A stretch of DNA of 33,685 nucleotides from Actinomycetota bacterium (GCA_018268515.1 JAFDWK010000036.1:277-33961); one strand, 5' to 3'; shown: positions 7,711 through 17,535, counted from the first letter of the stretch. Numbers and translations are program-made. The notes: generated by a model from the letters alone, not told the origin.

Positions 7711-7776
7711 CCGGCGACGACGCGTGCGCCCGCCCGTGTTCGCCGTCGGCAGACGCGGTGTCGGATCCGGCACTGA

Positions 7777-7803
7777 TCCGGATCCTCCGGCCGAGGATCC
7801 GGA
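7777..7803 (-). terminator. terminator after the TPR gene
   Basis: TCCGGATCCTC (7777-7787) pairs perfectly with GAGGATCCGGA (7793-7803) around a 5-nt loop. It begins 7 nt after the TPR gene stop and insulates it from clpP1. Confidence 0.8.
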
Positions 7804-7810
7804 GAAGGGC

Positions 7811-8320
7811 TCAGCGCCCGGTGAGCAGCTCCGCGGCGTACCCGCGCACCGACCGCGTGTAGAGCGTCAGATGCGGCGCCAGCGCGGTGAGCGCGACGGA
7901 CAGCGCCCGCTTCTCGTCGCCCGATGAGGCCAGTGCGAGCGCGTAGAACGCCGCGGCCTCGTCGTGCAGCTCGCCGCCCTCGGTGGCCGCGAACTCGTCC
8001 GCGAGCAGCGACAACGCCTCCTCGGTCCTGCCCAGGTTGCGGATCGTGCTCGCCAGCTGGATCACCGCTCGCGTGCGACGGCGCGCGTCGAGCCCGGCGG
8101 CGAGTGCCGCCCGGTACAGGGGCTCGGCTGCGCGCTCCTCCCCCGCGCTGTCGCGGGAGCCTGCCCGTTCGAACAGAGCGACCGGATGCCCTGCGCCGAG
8201 TTCGCCTGCGAGCACATCGATCGCGTCGATGCGCTCGCGGTCGCTCAGCTCGCGGTCCTGCCCTACCGCGTCGACGCGGGTCTGCCAGTCCGCGAACGCC
8301 CGCGAATCGATCTGGATCAT
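7811..8320 (-). CDS. tetratricopeptide-repeat protein
   Basis: A 169-aa cytoplasmic protein without signal peptide or membrane segment. It is made of helical pairs of TPR type: [37 protein letters not shown] and [25 protein letters not shown]. It resembles a small actinobacterial TPR family of unknown role. TPRs mediate protein contacts, so an adaptor function is plausible, but no partner can be named. The ATG has GAGGAG upstream. The gene lies between trigger factor and clpP1, with hairpin terminators on both sides, so it is probably its own transcription unit. Confidence 0.8.
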   Translation of the reverse strand: MIQIDSRAFADWQTRVDAVGQDRELSDRERIDAIDVLAGELGAGHPVALFERAGSRDSAGEERAAEPLYRAALAAGLDARRRTRAVIQLASTIRNLGRTEEALSLLADEFAATEGGELHDEAAAFYALALASSGDEKRALSVALTALAPHLTLYTRSVRGYAAELLTGR

Positions 8321-8382
8321 GTCTGCTCCTCAGGCGCTCCTGCGGCATCGTCCGGTCCGCGCGGCTGCCACCGCGGAGACGA

Positions 8383-8416
8383 CGAAGGGCGGATGATCTC
8401 GATCATCCGCCCTTCG
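8383..8416 (-). terminator. terminator after trigger factor
   Basis: CGAAGGGCGGATGATC (8383-8398) pairs perfectly with its complement at 8401-8416, leaving two central bases. It begins 12 nt after the tig stop. Confidence 0.85.
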
Positions 8417-8428
8417 ATCATGAGTCGA

Positions 8429-9904
8429 TCACTCGGCCTCGGTCGCCTCGGCCTTCTTGGCGGCGGGCTTGCGAGCCGGCTTCTTCGCGGCGGGCTTCTC
8501 CTCCGCCGGAGCCTCCTCGGCATCGGCGGCCTTGGCGGGAGCCTTCTTCGCGGGGGCCTTCTTGGCCGGAGCCTTCTTCGCCGGCTGCTCCTCGGCCGGA
8601 GCCTCGGCGGCGTCCTCGGCCTCGTCGTCGGTGGCGACGAAGCCGGTCAGGTCCACGGCCTTGCCGTTGGAGTCGACCACGGTGACCTTGCCCAGCGCGA
8701 CCGCGAGCGCTTTGTTGCGGGCGACCTCGCCGACCAGGACCGGCAGCTGGTTGGCGGACTGCAGCGCCTCGACGAACTCCTGCGGAGCCATGCCGTACTG
8801 CGCAGCGGACTGGATCAGGTACTGGCTGAGCTCGTCCTGCGAGACCTGCACGTCGGCGTCCTCGGCGATGGAGTCCAGCAGCACCTGGGTGCGGAACTGC
8901 TTGGTGCTCGCCTCGGTGACCTCGGCGCGGTGCTCGTCGTCCTCCAGACGACCCTCACCCTCGAGGTGGTTGTGCACCTCGTCCTCGATGAGCTGCGGCG
9001 GGACAGGGATCTCGATCTGCCCGAGCAGGGTCTCGATGAGCTTGTCGCGCGCGGCGGAGGCCTGGGTGAACACGCCCTGCTGCTCGACGGACTCGCGCAG
9101 GCTGTCGCGCAGCTCGGCGATCGTGTCGAACTCGCTCGCGATCTGGGCGAACTCGTCGTCCGCCTCGGGCAGCTCGCGCTCCTTGACCGCCTTGACGGTG
9201 ACGGAGACTTCGGCCTCCTCGCCGGCGTGGTCGCCGCCGACGAGCTTCGAGCGGAACGTGGTGTCCTCACCGGCGGTGAGGGAGTCGATCGCGTCGTCGA
9301 TGCCCTCGAGCAGCTCGCCGGAGCCGACCTCGTAGGACACGCCCTCGGCGCGGTCGATCTCGGCGCCGTCGATGGCGGCGACGAGATCGAGCTCGACGAA
9401 GTCGCCGGACGCGGCGGGACGGTCGACGGGGACGAGGGTGCCGAAGCGGGCGCGCAGGCGGTCGAGCTCGGCGTCCAGGGCCGCGTCATCGGCCTCGACG
9501 GCGTCGACGGTCACGGTGATGCCGTCGAGCGACGGGATCTGGATCTCGGGACGGACGTCGACCTCGACCTCGACCTTGAGGTCGCCGGAGAAGTCCTTCT
9601 CGCTCGGCCACTCGATGACCTCGGCCGACGGACGGCCGACGATGCGGAGGTTGTGCTCGAGCGACGCCTCGCGGAAGAAGGTGTCCAGGCCCTCGTTGAC
9701 GGCGTGCTCGATGACCGCGCCGCGGCCCACACGCTGGTCGATGATCGGCGCGGGCACCTTGCCCTTGCGGAAGCCGGGGATCTGCACGTCCTGCGCGATG
9801 TGCTCGTACGCGTGCGCGATGCTGGGCTTGAGGTCCTCGGGGGTGACCGTGATGTGCAGCTTGACCCGGGTCGGGGCAAGCTTCTCGACGGTGCTGTTCG
9901 CCAT
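8429..9904 (-). CDS. tig: trigger factor chaperone with Lys/Ala-rich tail
   Basis: Ribosome-associated chaperone and peptidyl-prolyl isomerase that binds nascent chains at the exit tunnel. The 491-aa protein has the ribosome-docking loop GFRKGK at 44-49, a central FKBP-like domain around 155-245 and a long helical C-terminal domain to about 420. Residues from about 425 form a low-complexity tail: an acidic Ala/Glu stretch, then PAKKA-type repeats (about 441-458), then a second acidic and basic block. This tail is absent from E. coli trigger factor (432 aa). The start at 9904 has AAGGAGA upstream; an in-frame extension to 10009 would run into tRNA-Pro and is rejected. Confidence 0.96.
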   Translation of the reverse strand: MANSTVEKLAPTRVKLHITVTPEDLKPSIAHAYEHIAQDVQIPGFRKGKVPAPIIDQRVGRGAVIEHAVNEGLDTFFREASLEHNLRIVGRPSAEVIEWPSEKDFSGDLKVEVEVDVRPEIQIPSLDGITVTVDAVEADDAALDAELDRLRARFGTLVPVDRPAASGDFVELDLVAAIDGAEIDRAEGVSYEVGSGELLEGIDDAIDSLTAGEDTTFRSKLVGGDHAGEEAEVSVTVKAVKERELPEADDEFAQIASEFDTIAELRDSLRESVEQQGVFTQASAARDKLIETLLGQIEIPVPPQLIEDEVHNHLEGEGRLEDDEHRAEVTEASTKQFRTQVLLDSIAEDADVQVSQDELSQYLIQSAAQYGMAPQEFVEALQSANQLPVLVGEVARNKALAVALGKVTVVDSNGKAVDLTGFVATDDEAEDAAEAPAEEQPAKKAPAKKAPAKKAPAKAADAEEAPAEEKPAAKKPARKPAAKKAEATEAE

Positions 9905-9968
9905 GCTGGTGTGTTCTCCTTGTGAATGTCCCGCGTGGAAATCCCCGCGAGTGCGACGTGTATGAACG

Positions 9969-10042
9969 TCGGGGCGACAGGATTTGAACCTGCGACCTCC
10001 CGCTCCCAAAGCGGGCGCTCTACCAAGCTGAGCTACGCCCCG
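9969..10042 (-). tRNA. tRNA-Pro (anticodon UGG)
   Basis: The minus strand folds into a standard cloverleaf. The 7-bp acceptor is CGGGGCG/CGCCCCG with discriminator A. The D arm begins TAGCTCAG. The anticodon stem CCCGC/GCGGG encloses loop TTTGGGA with anticodon TGG, and the T arm contains GGTTCAAATCC. The 3' CCA is not encoded. It lies 64 nt upstream of trigger factor on the same strand. Confidence 0.96.
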
Positions 10043-10077
10043 GGTAGGAACCCGCGCGCGCGGGAACGGCCCTCACG

Positions 10078-10083
10078 AGTCTA
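10078..10083 (-). promoter_or_regulatory. tRNA-Pro -10 box
   Basis: TAGACT on the minus strand, with a weak CTGGCG-like -35 about 17 nt further upstream. It would start transcription roughly 29 nt before tRNA-Pro. Confidence 0.45.
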
Positions 10084-10111
10084 ACGGAACGGAGCACCCT
10101 CGCCAGTCAGG

Positions 10112-10117
10112 TATGCT
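10112..10117 (+). promoter_or_regulatory. tRNA-Gly -10 box
   Basis: TATGCT on the plus strand, about 55 nt before the mature tRNA-Gly 5' end. No clear -35 hexamer is visible. It lies back to back with the predicted tRNA-Pro promoter. Confidence 0.4.
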
Positions 10118-10171
10118 CATTGAGGTCCGGACGCGGTCAGCGCATCCGAACGGCACACAATCGAAAATCGC

Positions 10172-10242
10172 GGGGATGTAGCTTAATGGTAAAGCCTTAG
10201 TCTTCCAAACTAATGACGCGGGTTCGATTCCCGTCATCCCCT
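10172..10242 (+). tRNA. tRNA-Gly (anticodon UCC)
   Basis: The cloverleaf has acceptor GGGGATG/CATCCCC and D stem GCTT/AAGC. The anticodon stem TTAGT/ACTAA encloses loop CTTCCAA with anticodon TCC, and the T arm contains GGTTCGATTCC. The discriminator is T, and CCA is encoded directly after it at 10243-10245. A strong hairpin follows at 10259-10291. Confidence 0.96.
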
Positions 10243-10258
10243 CCACTAGTCCACTTGC

Positions 10259-10291
10259 ACAAGGGTCTCGGCCGTCGGCGGAGACCCTTGT
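10259..10291 (+). terminator. terminator after tRNA-Gly
   Basis: ACAAGGGTCTC (10259-10269) pairs perfectly with GAGACCCTTGT (10281-10291) around an 11-nt loop, followed by a T-containing run (TTCGTCGTTTC). Confidence 0.85.
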
Positions 10292-10364
10292 TTCGTCGTT
10301 TCTCAGCGGCGCGCGACCGTAGACTCGTCGCAGCGTCCGAGCGACGACGCCGAGGGGGACAACG

Positions 10365-11618
10365 ATGGACGAGCAGTCTGCGGCCGCAGCGGCCCATGCC
10401 GCGGCTGTGCCGGGCGGGCATGCGCTCCCGGGGCGATTCGGCTCCCGGGGGCCCGACCTCGGAGCCGCGCCACGCGCGAAGCGCCGGCTGCGCCCCGGCG
10501 TCCTCCTCGCCTGGGTGCTGCCGACGGCTGCGATCATGATCGGCGCCGTCGCGTTCACCGTGCTGCAGGTGGATGCGAGCCGCGGCTACGACTCCGCGCT
10601 CTCCGGTGCACGATCCGCCGAAGAGCAGGCCGCACACGCGCAGAGCGAGCTGAAGAGCGGCGCCGATGAACTGGCGACGGCCGCGGACGTCGCGAGCGCC
10701 ATCCTCGCCGCCGACACCGCCGGTGTCCTGCCCGCCGACTCCCGCAGCGCCCTTCAGGCGGCCGATGATCAGGCGCAGACCCGCATCAAGGACGCGCACG
10801 CCGCCGCATCTTCCCCCTCGACTGCGCACTCTCCGAAGCCGTTCTGGATGTGGGATCTCGGGCCCGCCACGGCGCACCTTCAGACGCAGCGGACGGATGC
10901 CGCCACGCAGCGGAAGCGAGCCGACGATGCGCTCCGCGATGCCCGCGCCGCCGGAGCCGCGCTCCTGGCCGCCGGCACCGCCGCCCTCGATGGTGCCGCG
11001 ACCAACGCGCCCGCGGTGGAGCAGGCCAACGTCTCGGCCCGCACCGGCGACGTGATCGCCCTGCGCCAGGCGGCGCAGGACATGGCGGCAGGCGCCCGCC
11101 ACCTCGACGCCGGAGCGCAGGGCGCCTTCACCGCCTACGTCGCGGCCGTCGGCGCCGTGCAGGCGTCGAACGCGTCGAAGCTGGCGGAGAAGGCCGGCCC
11201 GCTCTATGACCGCCGCCTCGAGGTGGAGGCCTGGGCCCGCTCGATCGCCGGCGGAGTCCTGCTCGACTTCGACTGGGGGCCGATCGTCAACGGCTTCGGC
11301 GACAACGGCAGCGCAGGCGGCCTGACCAGCTGGTACGGCGGCCACGGCGTCGACCCGGGCCACGCGACCATCACCCTCTCCGACTCCGTGGCGGAGCTCT
11401 GGCCCGACGATCGCATGCAGGCGCTCGTGACCCATGAGGTCGGGCATGCGATCTCCGCCAAGTGCTCGTCGATGTTCGACTGGCGCAGTCGTGACGCCAA
11501 CGAGGCCTGGGCGACCGCCTGGGCGATCAGCCGTGGTCAGACCGCCGACGGCAACGGCGTCTCGCTCTACGGCACGCCGCCGCAGTCGCTGATCGACACC
11601 GCGGCAACCTGCCGCTGA
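10365..11618 (+). CDS. membrane-anchored protein with HExxH zincin-like motif
   Basis: I do not recognise a named family for this 417-aa protein. A cytoplasmic segment rich in Ala, Gly and basic residues (1-45) is followed by one membrane helix at about 46-68. Next is a long Ala-rich, probably coiled-coil stretch (75-290) interrupted around 150-170, then a compact C-terminal domain. That domain carries HEVGHAI (His357, Glu358, His361), the zinc-metallopeptidase signature, with Glu380 in NEAWATAWA as possible third ligand. Cys367 and Cys416 could form an extracytoplasmic disulfide. Orientation with the C-terminus outside is inferred from the basic N-terminal flank. The ATG has GAGGGGG upstream. 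It is the only long plus-strand gene here. Proteolytic activity is inferred from the motif only. Confidence 0.75.
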   Translation: MDEQSAAAAAHAAAVPGGHALPGRFGSRGPDLGAAPRAKRRLRPGVLLAWVLPTAAIMIGAVAFTVLQVDASRGYDSALSGARSAEEQAAHAQSELKSGADELATAADVASAILAADTAGVLPADSRSALQAADDQAQTRIKDAHAAASSPSTAHSPKPFWMWDLGPATAHLQTQRTDAATQRKRADDALRDARAAGAALLAAGTAALDGAATNAPAVEQANVSARTGDVIALRQAAQDMAAGARHLDAGAQGAFTAYVAAVGAVQASNASKLAEKAGPLYDRRLEVEAWARSIAGGVLLDFDWGPIVNGFGDNGSAGGLTSWYGGHGVDPGHATITLSDSVAELWPDDRMQALVTHEVGHAISAKCSSMFDWRSRDANEAWATAWAISRGQTADGNGVSLYGTPPQSLIDTAATCR

Positions 11619-11674
11619 ACGGGGAGCTGCCGGAGGGCGAGGTCCTGCGCAGCGCCGGCAGCACCCGCATCGCC

Positions 11675-11790
11675 GGTGCGCGCCGCCGGCCATGCTCCGC
11701 TCCGGTGCGCGCCGCCGGCCGTGCTCCGCTCCGGTGCGCGCCGCCGGCCATGCTCCGCTCCGGTGCGCGCCGCCGGCCATGCTCCGCTCC
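11675..11790. repeat. 29-bp tandem repeat, four copies
   Basis: Four head-to-tail copies start at 11675, 11704, 11733 and 11762. Each begins GGTGCGCGCCGCCGGCC and ends TGCTCCGCTCC. They are identical except for one A-to-G change in the second copy. The unit is not a multiple of three and lies in non-coding DNA between two converging genes. There are no spacers, so it is not a CRISPR array. Confidence 0.95.
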
Positions 11791-11834
11791 GGTACGAGGA
11801 GAGCCCCTGCCGAAGCAGGGGCTCTCCTCGTACC
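11791..11834. terminator. bidirectional terminator
   Basis: A perfect 20-bp stem (11791-11810 with 11815-11834) closes a CGAA tetraloop between the plus-strand HExxH gene and the minus-strand rbpA. It can serve both. Confidence 0.9.
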
Positions 11835-11848
11835 GCGTCCGGACGGGG

Positions 11849-12205
11849 TCAGGCCTGACCGCGCCGCTCACGAAGCTGGCTGAGCGCGTCGCCGAGCAGC
11901 TGCTCGGCCTCCTCGTCCGTGCGACGTTCCTTCACGTACGCGAGGTGAGTCTTGTAGGGCTCCGCCTTCGCGATCTCCGGCGGGTTCTCCTTGTCCCGCC
12001 CGGCCGGCAGACCGGAGTGCGGGTGGTCGATGATGTCCGGGATCTCCTCCTCGGGCAGGCCCGCCGCGAAGTACCGGACGGTCTCGTTGCCGAGTCCATC
12101 CCAGTACGAGACCGCGATGCGATCGGCGTGGTAGCCGTGGTCCTGCTCCCCCATGGGACCGGATCCGACCCGCGTGCCGCGGATCGCGTTGCCGCCGGTC
12201 GCCAT
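11849..12205 (-). CDS. rbpA: RNA polymerase-binding protein RbpA
   Basis: Actinobacteria-specific general transcription factor that binds RNA polymerase and the principal sigma factor and stabilises the open promoter complex. The 118-aa protein shows the core domain (about 28-65, RIAVSYWDGLGNETVRYFA), a linker with KAEPYKTH, and the sigma-interaction helix (about 88-114, ERRTDEEAEQLLGDALSQL). It has no cysteine, so it cannot bind zinc through cysteines as some family members do. Its ATG shares one base with the secG stop (TGATG), so it is translated by coupling to secG. A strong hairpin follows. Confidence 0.93.
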   Translation of the reverse strand: MATGGNAIRGTRVGSGPMGEQDHGYHADRIAVSYWDGLGNETVRYFAAGLPEEEIPDIIDHPHSGLPAGRDKENPPEIAKAEPYKTHLAYVKERRTDEEAEQLLGDALSQLRERRGQA

Positions 12206-12453
12206 CAGATGGCCTCGAACTTCGTGATCAGGCCGAGACCCACGACCGCGACGAACCAGACCAGCGCGAGCACGACGGTGAAGCGGTTGAGGTTCCGCTC
12301 GGCGAGACCGCTGGATCCGACGGCCGACGACATGCCGCCGCCGAACATGTCGGAGAGGCCCCCGCCGCGCCCCTTGTGGAGCAGGATCAGAAGGGTCAGC
12401 AGGACGCTGGTGATGCCCAGCAGCACCTGCAGGATGAACTGGAGAATATCCAC
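12205..12453 (-). CDS. secG: protein translocase subunit SecG
   Basis: Small integral membrane subunit of the SecYEG protein-export channel. The 82-aa protein starts at GTG (VDILQFILQV), preceded by an AAAGG-type ribosome site. An ATG further upstream would add 35 residues without homology and would cross the predicted promoter. Two membrane helices (about 4-25 and 57-77) flank the conserved cytoplasmic loop GRGGGLSDMFGGG. It lies downstream of tpiA as in many Gram-positive bacteria, but a terminator and a TATAAT box separate the two. Confidence 0.92.
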   Translation of the reverse strand: MDILQFILQVLLGITSVLLTLLILLHKGRGGGLSDMFGGGMSSAVGSSGLAERNLNRFTVVLALVWFVAVVGLGLITKFEAI

Positions 12454-12508
12454 GGATCGGCCTTTCGCTCGGGCCCGCACGGGCGTGCGGGATCCCGGGT
12501 AACGGTCA

Positions 12509-12514
12509 ATTATA
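12509..12514 (-). promoter_or_regulatory. secG-rbpA -10 box
   Basis: A perfect TATAAT on the minus strand, 55 nt before the secG GTG and directly downstream of the tpiA terminator. No TTGACA-like -35 is visible. The leader between it and the ribosome site contains a 7-bp hairpin (CCCGCAC/GTGCGGG, 12474-12491). Confidence 0.65.
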
Positions 12515-12522
12515 CGTCGAGA

Positions 12523-12550
12523 CGTCCCCGCCCCTTCTGGGGCGGGGACG
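12523..12550 (-). terminator. terminator after tpiA
   Basis: CGTCCCCGCCCC (12523-12534) pairs perfectly with GGGGCGGGGACG (12539-12550) around a TTCT loop, 4 nt after the tpiA stop. Confidence 0.85.
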
Positions 12551-12554
12551 CGTG

Positions 12555-13346
12555 TCACACTCCGACGTGCTTCTGGTAGCGCACGATCGCGGCGAACTCG
12601 TCGACGACCAGGCTCGCCCCGCCGACCAGCGCACCGTCCACGTCGGGCTCGCGCATGAACCCGGCGATGTTCGCCGACTTCACGGAACCGCCGTAGAGGA
12701 TCCGGGTGCGCGCCGCCGCCTCGTCGCCGAGAACCTTCGCGATCACGCCGCGCAGGACCGCGCAGACGTCCTGCGCCTGCTGCGGGGTCGCGGCCTGGCC
12801 GGAGCCGATGGCCCAGACCGGCTCGTACGCGACGACGATGTCCGCCTTCGCGTCCAGCCCCTGCAGGGCTGCTTCGAGCTGACCGGCGGGCACGGCACTG
12901 GCGCCGAACTTCTCCAGATCCTCCGCGGTCTCGCCCACGCAGATCACCGGCACCAGGCCGTGCTTGAGCGCGGCCCGGGTCTTGGCCGCGACGACCGCAT
13001 CGCCCTCGGCGTGGTACTCGCGCCGCTCCGAGTGGCCGATGATGACGTAGCTCGCGTCGAGCTTGGCCAGGAACGCGCCCGAGATCTCACCGGTGTACGC
13101 GCCGGAGTCGTGCTCGGAGAGATCCTGGGCGCCGAACGCGAACGGGATCTTGTCCGCGTCGATCAGGGTCTGCACACTGCGCAGATCGGTGAGCGGCGGG
13201 AACACCGCCACCTCGACCGTTCCGTCCTCGTGCTTGGCGTCCTTGAGCGTCCAGTGCAGCTTCTGCACGAATGCCACCGCCTGCAGATGGTCGAGGTTCA
13301 TCTTCCAGTTGCCCGCGATGAGTGGGGTACGACTGCTCACTGCCAT
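12555..13346 (-). CDS. tpiA: triosephosphate isomerase
   Basis: Interconverts dihydroxyacetone phosphate and glyceraldehyde-3-phosphate in glycolysis. The 263-aa TIM barrel has the catalytic residues Asn13 and Lys15 (GNWKMN), His105 (GHSERRE) and Glu175 ([11 protein letters not shown]). The flexible phosphate loop is at 177-184 and the GGSV phosphate site at 219-222. The ATG overlaps the pgk 3' end by 10 nt, with GGAGG upstream. It is the last gene of gap-pgk-tpiA and is followed by a strong hairpin. Glyceraldehyde-3-phosphate from DeoC enters at this step. Confidence 0.98.
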   Translation of the reverse strand: MAVSSRTPLIAGNWKMNLDHLQAVAFVQKLHWTLKDAKHEDGTVEVAVFPPLTDLRSVQTLIDADKIPFAFGAQDLSEHDSGAYTGEISGAFLAKLDASYVIIGHSERREYHAEGDAVVAAKTRAALKHGLVPVICVGETAEDLEKFGASAVPAGQLEAALQGLDAKADIVVAYEPVWAIGSGQAATPQQAQDVCAVLRGVIAKVLGDEAAARTRILYGGSVKSANIAGFMREPDVDGALVGGASLVVDEFAAIVRYQKHVGV

Positions 13347-14563
13347 CCGAGGACCTCCAGTCCGGGAAGCTTCTTTCCTTCGAGGAACTCGAGGCTCGCG
13401 CCTCCGCCCGTCGAGATGTGACCGAACTGGTCATCCGCGAAACCGAGCTGGCGCACGGCTGCGGCGGAGTCGCCGCCGCCCACGACGCTCAGGCCGTCGG
13501 TCTCGGTCAGCGCCTGCGCGACGGCCTTGGTGCCGGCGGCGAACGCCGGGAACTCGAACACGCCCATCGGCCCGTTCCAGAACACGGTCCTGGATCCGCG
13601 GATCGCGTCCGCGAAACGCGCCGCGGTGTCGGGGCCGATGTCGAGCCCGATGCCCGCGGCGCCGAACGACGTCGCCTCGATCGCATCGGCGGCGGCCACC
13701 TCGTGCGCCGCATCGGCGGCGAACGACGCCGCCACGACCACGTCGGTGGGGAGCACGAGCTCCACGCCGCGCTCGGCCGCCTCGGCGATGTACCCGCGCA
13801 CGGTGTCGAGCTGGTCCTTCTCCAGCAGGCTGGACGCGACCGCGTGACCCTGCGCCGCGAGGAACGTGAACAGCATGCCGCCGCCGACGAGCAGGCGGTC
13901 CACCCGCGGCAGCAGATGCGAGATCACGCCGAGCTTGTCGGAGACCTTGGATCCGCCGAGCACGACCGTATAGGGGCGCTCGGGGTTCTCGGTGAGACGG
14001 TCGAGCACGGTCAGCTCGGCTTCGATGAGCAGTCCGGCCGCGGACGGCAGGATCTGCGCGAGGTCGTAGACGCTGGCCTGCTTGCGGTGCACGACGCCGA
14101 ACCCGTCGGAGACGAGCGCGTCGCCGAGGGCGGCGAGCTGCTCGGCGAAGGCGCGGCGCTCCGCGTCGTCCTTCGAGGTCTCCCCCGAGTTGAAGCGGAG
14201 GTTCTCGAGCACCACGACGCCGCCGGGCTGCAGGGCCGCGACCGTCTCCTGCGCCGAGGCGCCGACGGTGTCCGCCGCGAACGCGACCGGCTGCCCGAGC
14301 AGCTCGCCCAGGCGCGCCGCGACGGGCGCCAGGCTGTACTGCGGGTCGGGGGTGCCCTCAGGACGACCGAGGTGGGAGCACACGATCACGCGGGCCCCCT
14401 GGTCGATGAGGGCCTTGAGGGTCGGCACCGACGCGCGAACGCGGCCATCGTCCGTGATGATCCCGTCCCGGAGCGGGACATTGAGATCACAACGGACGAT
14501 GACGCGCGTTCCGTCGAGCGACCCGACCGATTCCTTCAGGGATTCGAGGGTGCGCAGAGTCAT
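13337..14563 (-). CDS. pgk: phosphoglycerate kinase
   Basis: Transfers the acyl phosphate of 1,3-bisphosphoglycerate to ADP, giving ATP and 3-phosphoglycerate. The 408-aa protein has the substrate motif VRCDLNVP (23-30), SHLGRP (63-68), GGSKVSDK (203-210), NGPMGVFE (330-337) and the nucleotide-binding GGGDSAAA (362-369). Length is typical. It begins 10 nt after the gap stop without a terminator between, and overlaps tpiA by 10 nt, so the three form one operon. Confidence 0.98.
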   Translation of the reverse strand: MTLRTLESLKESVGSLDGTRVIVRCDLNVPLRDGIITDDGRVRASVPTLKALIDQGARVIVCSHLGRPEGTPDPQYSLAPVAARLGELLGQPVAFAADTVGASAQETVAALQPGGVVVLENLRFNSGETSKDDAERRAFAEQLAALGDALVSDGFGVVHRKQASVYDLAQILPSAAGLLIEAELTVLDRLTENPERPYTVVLGGSKVSDKLGVISHLLPRVDRLLVGGGMLFTFLAAQGHAVASSLLEKDQLDTVRGYIAEAAERGVELVLPTDVVVAASFAADAAHEVAAADAIEATSFGAAGIGLDIGPDTAARFADAIRGSRTVFWNGPMGVFEFPAFAAGTKAVAQALTETDGLSVVGGGDSAAAVRQLGFADDQFGHISTGGGASLEFLEGKKLPGLEVLGWQ

Positions 14564-14573
14564 GGATATGAGC

Positions 14574-15678
<1,105 letters not shown>

Positions 15679-15684
15679 CATCTT

Positions 15685-16311
15685 TTACGACAGTACCAGC
15701 AGTCCGCTGGTCTTCTCGCGCGCTGTGACGAAGCGCTGAGCGACGTTCTCCCAGTTCGCGATGTTCCACGCCGCCTTGACGTAATCCGCCTTGACGTTCA
15801 GGTAGTCCAGGTAGAACGCGTGCTCCCACATGTCCAGCTGGAACAGCGGCACCGTGCCCTGCGCGGTGTTGCCCTGCTGGTCGAACAGCTGCTGGATGAT
15901 GAGGCGGGCGCCGATCGGATCCCAGCTCAGCACCGACCAGCCCGAACCCTGGATGCCCATGGCCGCCGCGGTGAAGTGCGCCTGGAACTTCTCGAAGGAT
16001 CCGAAGAACTCGTCGATGGCCGCCTTCAGCTCGCCCTCGGGCTGGCCGCCGCCGTTCGGCGACAGGTTCGTCCAGAAGATCGAGTGGTTGACGTGCCCGC
16101 CGAGGTTGAACGCGAGGTCCTTCTCGAGCTTGTTCACGTTCGCGAGGTTGCCGCTCTCGCGCGCCTCGGCCAGCGCGTCGAGCGCTGCGTTCGCACCGGC
16201 GACGTAGGCGGCGTGGTGCTTGTCATGGTGCAGTTCCATGATCTTGCCGCTGATATGCGGCTCGAGGGCCGCGAAGTCGTAAGGAAGGTCGGGCAGCGTG
16301 TAGGTCGCCAT
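15685..16311 (-). CDS. superoxide dismutase (Fe/Mn family)
   Basis: Converts superoxide to oxygen and hydrogen peroxide. The 208-aa protein starts MATYTLPDLPYD. The metal ligands are His28 (ELHHDKHH), His76 (GGHVNHSIFW), Asp160 and His164 (LDMWEHAFYLDY). QGSGW at 121-125 resembles mycobacterial enzymes. Fe or Mn use cannot be decided from these residues, so no sodA/sodB symbol is given. No signal peptide is present. An in-frame TTG 15 nt upstream is a less likely start. It is monocistronic, between whiA and gap. Confidence 0.95.
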   Translation of the reverse strand: MATYTLPDLPYDFAALEPHISGKIMELHHDKHHAAYVAGANAALDALAEARESGNLANVNKLEKDLAFNLGGHVNHSIFWTNLSPNGGGQPEGELKAAIDEFFGSFEKFQAHFTAAAMGIQGSGWSVLSWDPIGARLIIQQLFDQQGNTAQGTVPLFQLDMWEHAFYLDYLNVKADYVKAAWNIANWENVAQRFVTAREKTSGLLVLS

Positions 16312-16460
16312 GTCGATGTCATCCAATCCGCACCGCGCTCGCGGCGCTTGCCGGTCCCCCGAAGCGCGGTGTGCGCCCGGGGCGGACGTCTCTCATCCTA
16401 ATGACGGCAACGCGCGGATCGTCCGGATCCTTCCGGATGTGACGCCTTCACGGACGGGGT

Positions 16461-16483
16461 CCGGGCGTGTTTCCACGACCCGG
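16461..16483 (-). terminator. candidate terminator after whiA
   Basis: CCGGGCGTG (16461-16469) pairs with CACGACCCGG (16474-16483) with one bulged base, giving a GAAA tetraloop on the minus strand. It lies 23 nt after the whiA stop. Confidence 0.55.
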
Positions 16484-16506
16484 AAGAATCGCCCCCGCAC
16501 AGCGAC

Positions 16507-17484
16507 TCAGACGTCGAGACCGGCGGGCACGGCCGCATCGGTTCCGGGGATGCCCTCGGACTGCGCGCGCTTGTCCGCCATCGCCAGAAGGCGGCGGATC
16601 CGGCCGGCGACGGCGTCCTTGGTGAGAGGCGGGTCGGCGTGGTGGCCGAGTTCGTCGAGGCTCGCATCGCGATGCGCGAGCCGCAGCGCGCCGGCGGTGC
16701 GCAGGTGCTCGGGGACGTCTTCGCCGAGGATCTCCAGCGCGCGCTCGACGCGGGCACAGGCGGCGACGGCCGCCTGCGCGGAACGGCGCAGGTTCGCATC
16801 GTCGAAGTTCACCAGCCGGTTGACGCCGGCGCGAACCTCGCGGCGCTGACGCATCTCCTCCCAGACCGCGGCGGTCTTCGTCGCGCCCATGAGCGAGAGC
16901 ACCGCGCGGATCCCCTCCGGCTCGCGGATCACGACGCGGGGCATGCCGCGAACCTCACGGGCCTTCGCGGCGATCCCGATGCGGTGCGCCGCGCCGACGA
17001 GCGCCATGGCCGCCTCGGAGGACGGGCAGGCGACCTCGAGCACGGCCGAGCGACCCGGCTCGCTGAGCGAGCCCGCGGCGAGGAACGCGCCGCGCCAGAG
17101 CCCCGCGAGCTCTTCGCGCGATCCGGTGGTCAGGCGGTTCGGCAGTCCGCGCACCGGGCGACGACGCTGGTCGAGCAGGCCCGTCTGGCGGGCGAGCGTC
17201 TCGCCGGCGGCGATCACACGCACGGCGTACTTGGCGCCGTCGTGGCCGGAGGCACCCTGGATCGGGGCGATCTCGGGGCGCACGCCGAAGAGCTCGGCGA
17301 GGTCGCGAGCGACGCGACGCGCGAGCAGCTCCGCATCCACCTCCGCCTCGACCGCGATGCGGTTGGCGATCTGGTGCAGCCCCCCGGCGAACCTCAGCAC
17401 CGCCGTCACCTCCGCGACGCGCACCGTCGGGGGTGCGTTCCGGATGCTGACGAGCTCGGCCTTGACGTCGGTGGTGAGTGCCAC
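16507..17484 (-). CDS. whiA: DNA-binding protein WhiA
   Basis: Conserved Gram-positive DNA-binding protein; in Streptomyces it is a sporulation regulator and in non-sporulating bacteria it affects cell division. The 325-aa protein has an N-terminal LAGLIDADG-like region containing [11 protein letters not shown] (130-140). The C-terminal helix-turn-helix spans about 275-300 ([18 protein letters not shown]). The GTG start ([11 protein letters not shown]) has AAGGAGA upstream; a longer frame to 17523 lacks support. It follows rapZ by 86 nt, a gap with a GC-rich inverted repeat. The yvcK gene common between rapZ and whiA is absent. Confidence 0.95.
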   Translation of the reverse strand: MALTTDVKAELVSIRNAPPTVRVAEVTAVLRFAGGLHQIANRIAVEAEVDAELLARRVARDLAELFGVRPEIAPIQGASGHDGAKYAVRVIAAGETLARQTGLLDQRRRPVRGLPNRLTTGSREELAGLWRGAFLAAGSLSEPGRSAVLEVACPSSEAAMALVGAAHRIGIAAKAREVRGMPRVVIREPEGIRAVLSLMGATKTAAVWEEMRQRREVRAGVNRLVNFDDANLRRSAQAAVAACARVERALEILGEDVPEHLRTAGALRLAHRDASLDELGHHADPPLTKDAVAGRIRRLLAMADKRAQSEGIPGTDAAVPAGLDV

Positions 17485-17535
17485 GGGTCTCCTTCTCACG
17501 GGCGGCGCCGGATCTCGGCGCAAGGGATCAGCTTA

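Noticed and set aside
7736-7755. ClgR-like box (TTCGCCGTCGGCA) upstream of clpP1
   Set aside because: It departs from the published ClgR consensus as I recall it at two or more key positions and the right half-site is poor.
9905-10009. N-terminal extension of trigger factor to 10009
   Set aside because: It would translate through part of tRNA-Pro, and the start at 9904 has a proper ribosome site and matches the family N-terminus.
11675-11790. Possible CRISPR array
   Set aside because: The 29-bp units are directly adjacent with no unique spacers, and no cas gene is nearby.
10172-11834. Genomic island integrated at tRNA-Gly
   Set aside because: No integrase, no repeat of the tRNA 3' end downstream, and only one gene follows before conserved core genes.
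12454-12522. Riboswitch or structured leader upstream of secG
   Set aside because: Only one 7-bp hairpin is seen in the 55-nt leader. This is too little to support a known riboswitch class.
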